Assembly: GCF_900637185.1 (NCBI RefSeq)
Contig: NZ_LR134352.1
Location: 1,364,001-1,428,000, forward strand
Direction of reading: 5' to 3'
DNA length: 64,000 nucleotides
Origin: Nocardia asteroides
Lineage (GTDB): Bacteria; Actinomycetota; Actinomycetes; Mycobacteriales; Mycobacteriaceae
Below, piece after piece: positions 27,874 through 35,327 of this stretch. How positions within the stretch are numbered: position 1 is the stretch's first letter; each line of letters starts with the position of its first letter. The position numbers and the translations under genes are program-made. The notes beneath the pieces are model-generated. The model saw nothing but the letters and a program-made list of their open reading frames with translations. It was not told where the DNA came from and did no database searches.

Positions 27874-29560
27874 GACCGCCGAGCGCACACCCGCGCTGTC
27901 GGTGTCGGGACTGTCGGTGAGCTTCGCCACCGACGCGGGTCCGGTCGCCGCCGTGCGGAATGTGTCCTACGAGGTGTTTCCCGGCGAGGTGCTCGCGATC
28001 GTGGGGGAGTCAGGGTCGGGGAAGTCGGTGAGCTCGCGCACCGCGATCGGGCTGCTGCCGCACACCGCGCGGGTGCGCGGGCTGGTCACCCTCGGCGACC
28101 GCGCGGTCACCTCGCTCACCGAGAAACAGCTGACCGCACTGCGCGGCGGCGAGGTCTCGATGGTCTTCCAGGAACCGGCTCGCGCGCTCGACCCGCTGTT
28201 CACCGCGGGCTTCCAGCTCGGCGAGGCGCTGCGCGCGCACAGCGGGCTCGGCCGCAAGGAGGCCCGCGCCAAGGCGATCGAGCTGCTGCGCACGGTGGGC
28301 CTGCCCGATCCGGAACACCGCGTGGACTACTACCCGCACCAGCTCTCCGGCGGCCAGAAGCAGCGGGTGATGATCGCCATCGCCATCGCGTGCGAACCCA
28401 GGGTGATCATCGCCGACGAGCCGACCACCGCGCTGGACGTGACGGTGCAGGCCGAGATCCTGGACCTGCTGCGCGATCTGCGCGACCGGCTCGGCAGCGC
28501 GATCGTGCTGATCACCCACAACATGGGCGTGGTCGCCGACCTGGCCGACCGGGTGGTGGTGATGCGGGCGGGCGAGGTCGTCGAGCAGGCGCCGGTGCAC
28601 GAACTGTTCGCCAGTCCCCGGGCCGAGTACACCCGCGCGCTGCTCGACGCCGTCCCGCATCTCGGGGCGGCCACCACCGAACGGCCCGCCGTCGACCAGG
28701 ACGCCGCGCCCGTGCTCGAGGTGACCGATCTGGTCGTGCAGTTCCCCGGGCCGTTCGGGCGACCGCCGTTCCGGGCCGTCGACCGGGTGAGCCTGCGGAT
28801 CCGGCCGGGGGAGACCCTCGGACTGGTCGGCGAGTCGGGGTCGGGCAAGTCGACGATCGGCCGCTGCGTGGCCGCGCTGCAACGGCCCACCTCCGGGCGG
28901 GTGCTGATCCGCGGGCAGGACATCGCCGCGCTGTCCCAGCGCAAGCTGCGGCCCATCCGGCGGCGCTTCGGCTTCGTCTTCCAGGACCCGGCCGGCTCGC
29001 TCAACCCGCGCCTGACCATCGGCGACTGCGTCGCCGAACCGCTGGTCGTGCACCGCGCGGGCGACCGCGGCGCCGTCGCGGCCAGGGTCAGGAAGCTGCT
29101 CGACGACGTCCAGCTGCCCGCGGGCATCGAGGCCAGGTATCCGCACGAGCTGTCCGGCGGCCAGCGGCAGCGCGCCAGCCTGGCCAGGGCGCTGGTGCTG
29201 GACCCGGACCTGCTGGTGGCCGACGAACCGACCAGCGCGCTGGACGTCTCGGTGCAGGCGGCGGTGCTCGAGCTGTTCGCGCAGCTGCAACGCGAGTGCG
29301 GCTGGGCCTGCCTGTTCATCAGCCACGACCTCGCCGTCGTCGACCAGCTGGCCGACCGGATCATGGTGCTGCGCGCGGGATCCTGCGTGGAGGAGGGCGG
29401 CAACGAACAGATCCTGCGGCAGCCGCGGCACGAGTACACCCGTCGGCTGGTCGCCGCGGTTCCGGTCCCGGACCCGGTGCGACAGCGGGCGCGGCGGGCT
29501 GGGATCGGCGCCTTTTCCGGGCGCGAAGCGCCTACATCCGCGACGGAGCTGGAACAATGA
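27866..29560 (+). CDS. Dipeptide ABC transporter ATPase, fused DppD-DppF type
   Basis: A single 564-residue polypeptide containing two complete ABC ATPase domains: Walker A GESGSGKSVSS (near residue 51) and GESGSGKSTIG (near residue 326), signature LSGGQKQRVMIA and LSGGQRQRASLA, Walker B IIADEPTTALDV and LVADEPTSALDV. Each has the oligopeptide-type C-terminal extension (EYTRALLDAVPHL, EYTRRLVAAVPVPD). It powers the two permeases upstream. The start overlaps the dppC-like stop by eight bases. Confidence 0.94.
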   Translation: MTETAERTPALSVSGLSVSFATDAGPVAAVRNVSYEVFPGEVLAIVGESGSGKSVSSRTAIGLLPHTARVRGLVTLGDRAVTSLTEKQLTALRGGEVSMVFQEPARALDPLFTAGFQLGEALRAHSGLGRKEARAKAIELLRTVGLPDPEHRVDYYPHQLSGGQKQRVMIAIAIACEPRVIIADEPTTALDVTVQAEILDLLRDLRDRLGSAIVLITHNMGVVADLADRVVVMRAGEVVEQAPVHELFASPRAEYTRALLDAVPHLGAATTERPAVDQDAAPVLEVTDLVVQFPGPFGRPPFRAVDRVSLRIRPGETLGLVGESGSGKSTIGRCVAALQRPTSGRVLIRGQDIAALSQRKLRPIRRRFGFVFQDPAGSLNPRLTIGDCVAEPLVVHRAGDRGAVAARVRKLLDDVQLPAGIEARYPHELSGGQRQRASLARALVLDPDLLVADEPTSALDVSVQAAVLELFAQLQRECGWACLFISHDLAVVDQLADRIMVLRAGSCVEEGGNEQILRQPRHEYTRRLVAAVPVPDPVRQRARRAGIGAFSGREAPTSATELEQ

Positions 29561-29585
29561 GCTAGGAGCCGCACGACAGCTGTAC

Positions 29586-29623
29586 CGGCGGATCACTTAG
29601 AGTTACCAGGTATCTGTCCGCCG
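29586..29623 (+). promoter_or_regulatory. Stem-loop in the purM leader
   Basis: CGGCGGA (29586-29592) pairs with TCCGCCG (29617-29623). The 24-nt loop contains the small palindrome TACC-A-GGTA. It lies just upstream of the purM ribosome site GGAGC and could be part of the promoter or a weak attenuator. Confidence 0.35.
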
Positions 29624-29648
29624 ATTCGGTTTGGAGCTTTCCCCCACA

Positions 29649-30728
29649 ATGACTGAACAGACCCCCAGCGGTGCCGGCGCTTCCTACGCCGCGGCAGGCG
29701 TGGACATCGAAGCCGGTGACCGCGCCGTCGAATTGTTCGGACCATTGGCGAAGAAGGCCAGCCGGCCCGAGGTGCAGGGCGGACTCGGCGGTTTCGCCGG
29801 TCTGTTCGCGCTCAAGGGCGGATACCGCGAGCCGCTGCTGGCCGCCTCCACCGACGGCGTCGGCACCAAGATCGCCGTCGCGCAGGCGCTGGACAAGCAC
29901 GACACCGTCGGCCTCGACCTGGTCGCCATGGTCGTCGACGACCTGGTGGTCTGTGGCGCCGAGCCGCTGTTCCTGCAGGACTACATCGCCATCGGCAAGG
30001 TCGTCCCGGAGAAGGTCGCCGAGCTGGTCTCCGGCATCGCCGAGGGCTGCATCAAGGCCGGTTGCGCGCTGCTCGGCGGCGAGACCGCCGAACACCCCGG
30101 CCTGATGGATCCCGACGACTACGACCTGTCCGCCACCGGCGTCGGCGTCGTGGAAGCCGACTCCGTGCTCGGACCCGACCGCGTGCGCCCCGGTGACGTG
30201 GTCATCGCGATGGGCTCCTCGGGCCTGCACTCCAACGGCTACAGCCTGGCCCGCAAGGTGCTGCTCGACATCGACCGGATGTCGCTGACCGGCTACGTCG
30301 AGGAGTTCGGCCGCACCCTCGGTGAGGAACTGCTCGAGCCCACCCGCATCTACGCCAAGGACTGCCTGGCGCTGATCGCCGAGACCGATGTGCGCACCTT
30401 CTCGCACGTCACCGGCGGCGGCCTGGCCGCCAACCTGGCGCGCGTGCTGCCCGCGGGCCTGGTCGCCGAGCTGGACCGTGGCACCTGGAACCCGGCGCCG
30501 GTGTTCAAGATGATCGCCCAGCGCGGCCGTGTCGAGCGGGTCGAGATGGAGAAGACGTTCAACATGGGCGTCGGCATGGTCGCGATCGTCGCGCCCGAGG
30601 ACGCCGACCGCGCCCTGGCGGTGCTCACCGCCCGCCACATCGACTGCTGGACGCTGGGCCAGGTCAAGAAGGCCGCCGACGCCGACGCGCCGCGCGCCGT
30701 GCTGCTGGGTGACCACCCGCGGTTCTGA
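29649..30728 (+). CDS. purM: Phosphoribosylformylglycinamidine cyclo-ligase
   Basis: AIR synthetase, 359 residues, closing the imidazole ring from FGAM with ATP. Diagnostic motifs are ASYAAAGVDIEAGDRAVE at the N terminus, AASTDGVGTKI, DYIAIGKVVPEKVA and HVTGGGLAANLARVLP. ATG 29649 is preferred over TTG 29631, because GGAGC lies between them at ribosome-site distance. It stands alone between the ABC transporter operon and a cluster of terminator hairpins. Confidence 0.96.
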   Translation: MTEQTPSGAGASYAAAGVDIEAGDRAVELFGPLAKKASRPEVQGGLGGFAGLFALKGGYREPLLAASTDGVGTKIAVAQALDKHDTVGLDLVAMVVDDLVVCGAEPLFLQDYIAIGKVVPEKVAELVSGIAEGCIKAGCALLGGETAEHPGLMDPDDYDLSATGVGVVEADSVLGPDRVRPGDVVIAMGSSGLHSNGYSLARKVLLDIDRMSLTGYVEEFGRTLGEELLEPTRIYAKDCLALIAETDVRTFSHVTGGGLAANLARVLPAGLVAELDRGTWNPAPVFKMIAQRGRVERVEMEKTFNMGVGMVAIVAPEDADRALAVLTARHIDCWTLGQVKKAADADAPRAVLLGDHPRF

Positions 30729-30743
30729 TCGACAGCTTTCGGA

Positions 30744-30773
30744 TGAGCCGGGTCGCGGGGGCGGCCCGGCTCA
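30744..30773 (+). terminator. purM terminator-like hairpin
   Basis: TGAGCCGGG pairs with CCCGGCTCA (9-bp perfect stem, 12-nt loop) 16 bp after the purM stop. No U tract follows. Confidence 0.6.
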
Positions 30774-30808
30774 CCTGTCTGCCGGGGTTTGCCCGACGGC
30801 CTACCGGG

Positions 30809-30830
30809 CTACCCCGGACAAGAGGGGTAG
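30809..30830. other. Hairpin in purM-DUF3073 intergenic region
   Basis: CTACCCC and GGGGTAG form a 7-bp stem with an 8-nt loop. It is the second of four consecutive hairpins in the 283-bp gap between the convergent purM and DUF3073 genes; no gene is visible in that gap. Confidence 0.45.
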
Positions 30831-30876
30831 GTGCGCGTCGGCTCGGGGTGGTCGGGGCTTCGAGGCGGCGAACACG

Positions 30877-30908
30877 ACGAGCGTCCTGTGTGTGCACAGG
30901 ACGCTCGT
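30877..30908. terminator. Strong hairpin terminator, third in the purM-DUF3073 gap
   Basis: A perfect 14-bp stem (ACGAGCGTCCTGTG with its complement) closed by loop TGTG. There is no long U tract. It can act in both directions. Confidence 0.75.
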
Positions 30909-30970
30909 TCGTCTATTCGGATGTTCGCCGTACTTCTGCGAGCCAGGCGTCACGGTCCGGACAACGGCTG

Positions 30971-30998
30971 AAGGGGGAGGCCACGTGGCCTCCCCCTT
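30971..30998. terminator. Palindromic bidirectional terminator next to DUF3073 gene
   Basis: AAGGGGGAGGCC-ACGT-GGCCTCCCCCTT is a perfect 28-bp palindrome beginning 13 bp after the DUF3073 stop on the minus strand, with A and T ends on the two strands. Confidence 0.85.
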
Positions 30999-31011
30999 CG
31001 CCGACGTTCGG

Positions 31012-31230
31012 TCAGCGACGCCAGCTGTCGTAGTCGTCGTCCTCGTTGTTCCAACGGGATGACGACTCGTCCGCGTCGTGCTCGTCGGAAATCACACCGC
31101 CGCTCCTCTGGGAGAGCGGAGTGCTATCCGACAGCTCGCGCTGAAGGCTCGCGAAGTCGGTCGGCGCGGAGCTGTACTTGAGCTCACGTGCGACTTTGGT
31201 CTGCTTTGCCTTAGCCCGGCCACGGCCCAT
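31012..31230 (-). CDS. DUF3073 small acidic protein (Rv0810c-like)
   Basis: A 72-residue conserved actinobacterial protein. It has a basic start (MGRGRAKAKQTKVARELKYS), a middle with S/T residues, and an acidic end DDDYDSWRR. It has no membrane helix or known catalytic motif; function unknown. The start is supported by GAGGGGG upstream. Its position next to purM matches mycobacteria. Confidence 0.88.
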   Translation of the reverse strand: MGRGRAKAKQTKVARELKYSSAPTDFASLQRELSDSTPLSQRSGGVISDEHDADESSSRWNNEDDDYDSWRR

Positions 31231-31405
31231 GGCTGACCCCCTCGCGTCACTGCGGGGCGGCCTGGGGTTTGTTGGCGGCCCCGTTCGAATTAATACTCTT
31301 CCTGACAGACACTTTAGCGTGTGTTAGACGGTCGCGCTCCCAGGAGTGGGTGAAGAACTACCGAACCGCCGCGGTTTGCCCCTTCTTCGCCCGAACCGCC
31401 TGGTC
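31231..31405. promoter_or_regulatory. Upstream region of the DUF3073 gene
   Basis: The minus strand here has an AT-rich patch (AGTATTAATTCG, near 31290-31302) that could be a -10 region for the DUF3073 gene. Nothing else is recognised, and no clear terminator follows the asparaginase gene. Confidence 0.35.
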
Positions 31406-32356
31406 TCAGAGCACTCCCGGGATCGCCCGGATGACGCCGACTCTGGCGTCGCCGCCGAGCACCGCGGTGGCCGCGAGGTCGGTGTGCCGATCGGTCCAGT
31501 CCACTCCCAGCCTGCGCAGAATCGCCAGCGTCAGCGGCATCCTGGCACGGTCGTGACCGTCGTCGATCTTGTACGCGAAGGCCCGTCCGTCGGGGAGCGC
31601 GCCCGCGTGTACACCGTCCGCGCCGATCTTGCAGAACAAGCCGGGCGTGGCCGACATGGCCAGCAGGTCGGGGCCCTTGGTGCCCGAAATCACTCGCGGA
31701 TTCGCCCGGACCGCGTCGGCGATCCGGCGCGGCGCGGTGCCGGTCTCGGCCGTGGTGAAGCCGGCGAACGCGCGCGCGAGATTGATCAGCGAGACGGGCA
31801 CGATCGGCAGGCCGCAGCCGTCGATGCCCAGGTCGGTCTCCGGTTCGCCGGTGACGTCGGCGACGGTGGCCAGTACCGCTTGCTGGAGCGGGTGATCGAG
31901 GTCGAGATATCCGGTGCGCGGCCAGTCGTTGACGAGGCAGGTGGCCAGCATCGCCGCGTGTTTGCCCGAGCAGTTCATGTACAGCGGGCTCGGTCCGGCG
32001 CCGGTGAGCGCGGCGGCGCGGGCGCGTTCCTCGAAGGGCAGGTCGGGCGGGCAGGCCAGCTCGGTGGGCGACAGGCCGAAGCGGTCGAGCAGGCGGCGCA
32101 CCAGCGCGACGTGGTCGGGCTCGCCGAAGTGCGAGGCGGTGGCGATGGCGAGTTCGTCGTCGTCGACGGGCTCGAAGCCGTTGCGCAGCAGGGTCAGCGC
32201 CTGCATCGGTTTGTTGGTCGAGCGCGGGAAGATCGGGCCGTGCACCTCGCCGAGCTCGAGCGTGGGCGTGCCGTCGGGATCGAGCACCACCACCGAGCCG
32301 CGGTGCACGCACTCCCGGAAGCCCGAGCGGACCACCTCGACGAGTTCCACGCTCAT
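31406..32356 (-). CDS. L-asparaginase, rhizobial (AnsA-type II) family
   Basis: A 316-residue protein of the PF06089-type asparaginase family, unrelated to the E. coli enzymes. It hydrolyses asparagine to aspartate and ammonia. Visible signatures are SGFRECVHRGSVVVLD, IFPRSTNKPMQAL (near residue 45), NCSGKHAAMLATC, GIDGCGLPI and ISGTKGPDLL. The ATG has GGAGG nine bases upstream. The open frame running further upstream is the shadow of the MOSC gene. It is the last gene of a three-gene ATGA-overlapping cluster. Confidence 0.88.
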   Translation of the reverse strand: MSVELVEVVRSGFRECVHRGSVVVLDPDGTPTLELGEVHGPIFPRSTNKPMQALTLLRNGFEPVDDDELAIATASHFGEPDHVALVRRLLDRFGLSPTELACPPDLPFEERARAAALTGAGPSPLYMNCSGKHAAMLATCLVNDWPRTGYLDLDHPLQQAVLATVADVTGEPETDLGIDGCGLPIVPVSLINLARAFAGFTTAETGTAPRRIADAVRANPRVISGTKGPDLLAMSATPGLFCKIGADGVHAGALPDGRAFAYKIDDGHDRARMPLTLAILRRLGVDWTDRHTDLAATAVLGGDARVGVIRAIPGVL

Positions 32357-33039
32357 GGCCTGGCCTCCACGGTGAGATCGGTGCGGTTGCGGCGGCTGTG
32401 CCGGTCGATCTGCATCACGATGTCGTCGGAGATGGTGGGCTCCTCGGTGCGCAGCCGTTCCAGCAGCGCGGGGTCGGCGCCGGTGAACACGTCGCGCACG
32501 GTGATGCCGTGCGCGGGCACGTGCACCACCCTGGCCTCGTCGCCCGCGCCGATCGTGCCCTCGGTGAGCACGCGGAAGTAGGTGCCGGTGTCGGATTGCA
32601 GCGTGAAGCGCTTCACCCACTGCGGTTCGCCCGCCCACTGCTGGAAGGTCGAACAGGGCACCCGGGGCGCGCTGACCTCGAGCAGGGTGTCGCCGATCGC
32701 CAGGCGCGCGCCGAGCACCGCGTCGCTGAGCGGCAGGCCGCTCACCCGCAGGTTCTCGCCGAACCAGCCGACCGGCAGCTCGCGGTCCAGCTCGCTCGCC
32801 CAGCGGGCGGCGTCGGCCTCGGCGTAGGCGTAGACGGCCTGGTGTTCGCCGCCGTGGTTGGTGGTGTCGCAGACGTGGTCGCCTGCCAGGCCGAGGACCC
32901 GCACCGCGACGCGCCCGTCGACCGGACGCTTGTCGATGGCGGTGCGCCCGACCCTGGTCCGCACCTCGATTTCGGCGTGCACGACACACACGGCCTCGAC
33001 CCGGCCGGTGTCCCCGACGCGCATGAGCGGCCTGCTCAT
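32353..33039 (-). CDS. MOSC domain protein
   Basis: A 228-residue single MOSC domain of the YiiM type, expected to handle molybdenum-cofactor sulfur or to detoxify N-hydroxylated compounds. Key features are DHVCDTTNHGGEHQAVYAY, ELPVGWFGENLRVSG and the conserved cysteine in APRVPCSTFQQW. Start ATG 33039 overlaps the YgfZ gene stop, and its own stop overlaps the asparaginase start, so the three genes are co-translated. Confidence 0.88.
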   Translation of the reverse strand: MSRPLMRVGDTGRVEAVCVVHAEIEVRTRVGRTAIDKRPVDGRVAVRVLGLAGDHVCDTTNHGGEHQAVYAYAEADAARWASELDRELPVGWFGENLRVSGLPLSDAVLGARLAIGDTLLEVSAPRVPCSTFQQWAGEPQWVKRFTLQSDTGTYFRVLTEGTIGAGDEARVVHVPAHGITVRDVFTGADPALLERLRTEEPTISDDIVMQIDRHSRRNRTDLTVEARP

Positions 33040-34151
33040 CGCCCGCGCAGCCGGTCGACGGCCGCCCGGCCCGCCTGCACGCCGTCGTCGGCGGGGACCG
33101 AATCGGGGTCGATGGCGGCGGCCATGGTGCCCGCCACCAGCTCGGTGCCCGCGGGGACCGAGCGCTTGATCAAAGCCAGCGCGATCGGGCCGAGTTCGTA
33201 GTGGTCCACGACGGTGCCGAGCCTGCCCACCGCGCGGCCACCCGCGGTGACGTCGTCGCCGGTGGCCGGGCGCTCGTCGGCCGAGCCGTCCAGGTGCAGC
33301 AGCACCAGGTTGCGCGGCGGCTTGCCCAGGTTGTGCACCCGGGCGACCGTCTCCTGGCCGCGGTAGCAGCCCTTGTTCAGGTGCACCGCGCCGTGCTCGT
33401 CGACGCCGCCGATCCAGCGGGCCTCGTGCGGGATGGTGCGCTCGTCGGTGTCGACGCCGATGCGCGGGCGCAGCGCGGCCACCCGCAGCGCCTCGAAGGC
33501 CCACATGCCCGCGGGCTTCGCGCCCGCCTCGGTGAGCCTGCCCCACCAGGTGGTGAGTTCGGCCCGGGGGACGATCAGGTCGAAGGAGTCGGCGCTCGGC
33601 CACGGCATCCGCCGGACGAATCCGCCCCCGGGCAGCGCGACGGCGGCGTAGACCTGTGCCGGTGCGGTGACACCGAGAGTGTCCAGCAGCCCGGTCGCCT
33701 CGGGGCCGAGCAGGCTCAGCACGGCGTACTCCGGCGCGGCTTCCGGCTTGGCGTCGGCCCAGAAGACCATCTTCTGCAGGAACGACAGCAGCTCGGGCCC
33801 GCGCTCGGCCTCGGTGTCGAACCAGACGGTGCCGTCGAGGTCGGTGAGCACGAAGTGGTGCAGTACCCGGCCGTTGAGATCGAGGTCCAGGTTCTCGGCG
33901 CTGTGCCCGTCGGCCAGCGTGGCGATGTGCTGGCTGGAGATGGTGTGCAGCCAGCTCAGCCGCTCGGCGCCGGTGATGGTGGCGAGGGCGCGATGGGAGC
34001 GATCGACCACCGCGACGCGCTGCTCGGCGGCCTTCTGCTCGCCGAACGGATCGCCGTAATGCCAGGCGACGGCGGCATCAGGGGACCCTGGTGCGCCCGC
34101 GACGGCACCCGGAGTGTGGAGAACAGGACTGGGGGCGACGACCACCGACAC
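33036..34151 (-). CDS. YgfZ/GcvT-like folate-binding protein
   Basis: About 371 residues of the aminomethyltransferase fold. The YgfZ signature is KGCYRGQE (near residue 268), with VVDRSHRALATITGAERL at the front. In other bacteria YgfZ uses tetrahydrofolate to help Fe-S cluster maturation or repair. Several starts are possible; GTG 34151 is chosen because TACAGT lies seven bases upstream, as in neighbouring leaderless genes. It is divergent from pabC, a folate-pathway gene. Confidence 0.85.
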   Translation of the reverse strand: MSVVVAPSPVLHTPGAVAGAPGSPDAAVAWHYGDPFGEQKAAEQRVAVVDRSHRALATITGAERLSWLHTISSQHIATLADGHSAENLDLDLNGRVLHHFVLTDLDGTVWFDTEAERGPELLSFLQKMVFWADAKPEAAPEYAVLSLLGPEATGLLDTLGVTAPAQVYAAVALPGGGFVRRMPWPSADSFDLIVPRAELTTWWGRLTEAGAKPAGMWAFEALRVAALRPRIGVDTDERTIPHEARWIGGVDEHGAVHLNKGCYRGQETVARVHNLGKPPRNLVLLHLDGSADERPATGDDVTAGGRAVGRLGTVVDHYELGPIALALIKRSVPAGTELVAGTMAAAIDPDSVPADDGVQAGRAAVDRLRGR

Positions 34152-34239
34152 GACACCCACTGTAGGCGCGTATCCCGACACGCGCTCACGCCGGGCGGTC
34201 GATTCGGAGCAGCCGTAGGCATAACGGACCGATAACGCC

Positions 34240-34245
34240 TACGCT
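34240..34245 (+). promoter_or_regulatory. Leaderless promoter -10 of pabC
   Basis: TACGCT ends six bases before the pabC ATG at 34252, with no room for a ribosome site. Confidence 0.55.
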
Positions 34246-34251
34246 CGTCAC

Positions 34252-35154
34252 ATGGGAGAACGGGTACTTGTGACACTCGACGGCGCGGTCGCTGATGCGA
34301 ACGCGCCGTTGCTTTATGCCGACGACATCGGCGCCTTGCGCGGCGACGGCGTCTTCGAAACGATTTTGGTGCGCGGCGGCACGGCGACCGCGCTGGAATT
34401 CCACCTGGCGCGGCTGCGCCGGTCCGCGCAGGCGCTGGATCTGCCGGAGCCCGGCCTGTCCAAGTGGCGGGCCGCGGTGGAACTCGCGTGCAAGGAATGG
34501 GGCGCCGACGAAGAGGGCATGCTGCGGCTGATCTACACCCGCGGCCGCGACTCCGAATACGACGCGCCCGCCGGGCTGGCCGCGACCGAACCCAAGCCCA
34601 CCGCCTACGTACTCGTCTCCCCGGTCCCGGCGCGGGTCGCCACCGCGCGCGCCGAAGGCGTGAAGGTGATGTCGCTGGCCCGCGGCATCTCGACCGACCT
34701 CGCGCAGGCGGCCCCCTGGCAACTGCTCGGCGCCAAGACGCTGTCCTACGCGACCAATATGGCCGCGCTGCGCTTCGCCCGCCGGATGGGCGCCGAGGAC
34801 GTGATCTTCCACAGCACCGAGCATCGGGTGCTCGAGGGCCCGCGCTCGACCGTGGTGATCGCCCGCGACAAGCAGCTCATCACCCCGCCCGCCAAGAGCG
34901 GTGTGCTGCCCGGCGTCACCCAGCGTTCGCTGTTCGCGGTCGCGGAGAAGCAGGGCTGGGAGTGCAAGTACCAGTCGCTGTTCACCGCCGACCTGTTCGA
35001 CTGCGACAGCATCTGGCTGCTGTCGAGCATCACCCTGGCGGCGCGGGTGAATCAGCTCGACGGCGTGCGGATGTCGGCACCGGACAACGCGCAGGAGATC
35101 ATCGACATGGTGGATCTGGGGATCGAGCGGCCGGGGACCATCGGCGACTGGTGA
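34252..35154 (+). CDS. pabC: Aminodeoxychorismate lyase
   Basis: A fold-type IV PLP enzyme of 300 residues that removes pyruvate from aminodeoxychorismate to give p-aminobenzoate for folate. Features are DGVFETILVRGG at the N terminus, HLARLRRSAQAL, the PLP lysine in LLGAKTLSYATNMAA, and EGPRSTVVI with LPGVTQRSL for the phosphate cup. A branched-chain aminotransferase-like role is less likely given synteny with Rv0812. It is followed by a hairpin terminator. Confidence 0.88.
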   Translation: MGERVLVTLDGAVADANAPLLYADDIGALRGDGVFETILVRGGTATALEFHLARLRRSAQALDLPEPGLSKWRAAVELACKEWGADEEGMLRLIYTRGRDSEYDAPAGLAATEPKPTAYVLVSPVPARVATARAEGVKVMSLARGISTDLAQAAPWQLLGAKTLSYATNMAALRFARRMGAEDVIFHSTEHRVLEGPRSTVVIARDKQLITPPAKSGVLPGVTQRSLFAVAEKQGWECKYQSLFTADLFDCDSIWLLSSITLAARVNQLDGVRMSAPDNAQEIIDMVDLGIERPGTIGDW

Positions 35155-35162
35155 GTCGTGTG

Positions 35163-35186
35163 AGGGGCACGGGTGGGCGTGCCCCT
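35163..35186 (+). terminator. pabC terminator
   Basis: AGGGGCACG pairs with CGTGCCCCT around a 6-nt loop, eight bases after the pabC stop. Confidence 0.75.
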
Positions 35187-35262
35187 GCGGCCGGGTGGAT
35201 CCGGCGGCGGCGCTTGCGCAATCGTTCGGCAATCGCGCAGCGTGTCGTGGCGGTTGTCACGC

Positions 35263-35313
35263 TTTGTGGGGGCCTACCCCGGCGTAGGATCTACTACGAC
35301 ATGTCGTAGTAGA
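35263..35313 (+). promoter_or_regulatory. cydABDC promoter with a 24-bp palindromic operator
   Basis: A -35-like TTTGTG (35263-35268), 16-bp spacer and -10 TAGGAT (35285-35290) are followed at once by a perfect 24-bp palindrome, 35290-35313, with arms TCTACTACGACA and its complement. The palindrome would cover the transcription start and ends 14 bp before the cydA ATG. The outer TACTAC/GTAGTA halves and ACATGT centre recall BlaI/CopY-type dyads, by resemblance only. Confidence 0.75.
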
Positions 35314-35327
35314 GGCTGGAGGGTCGG

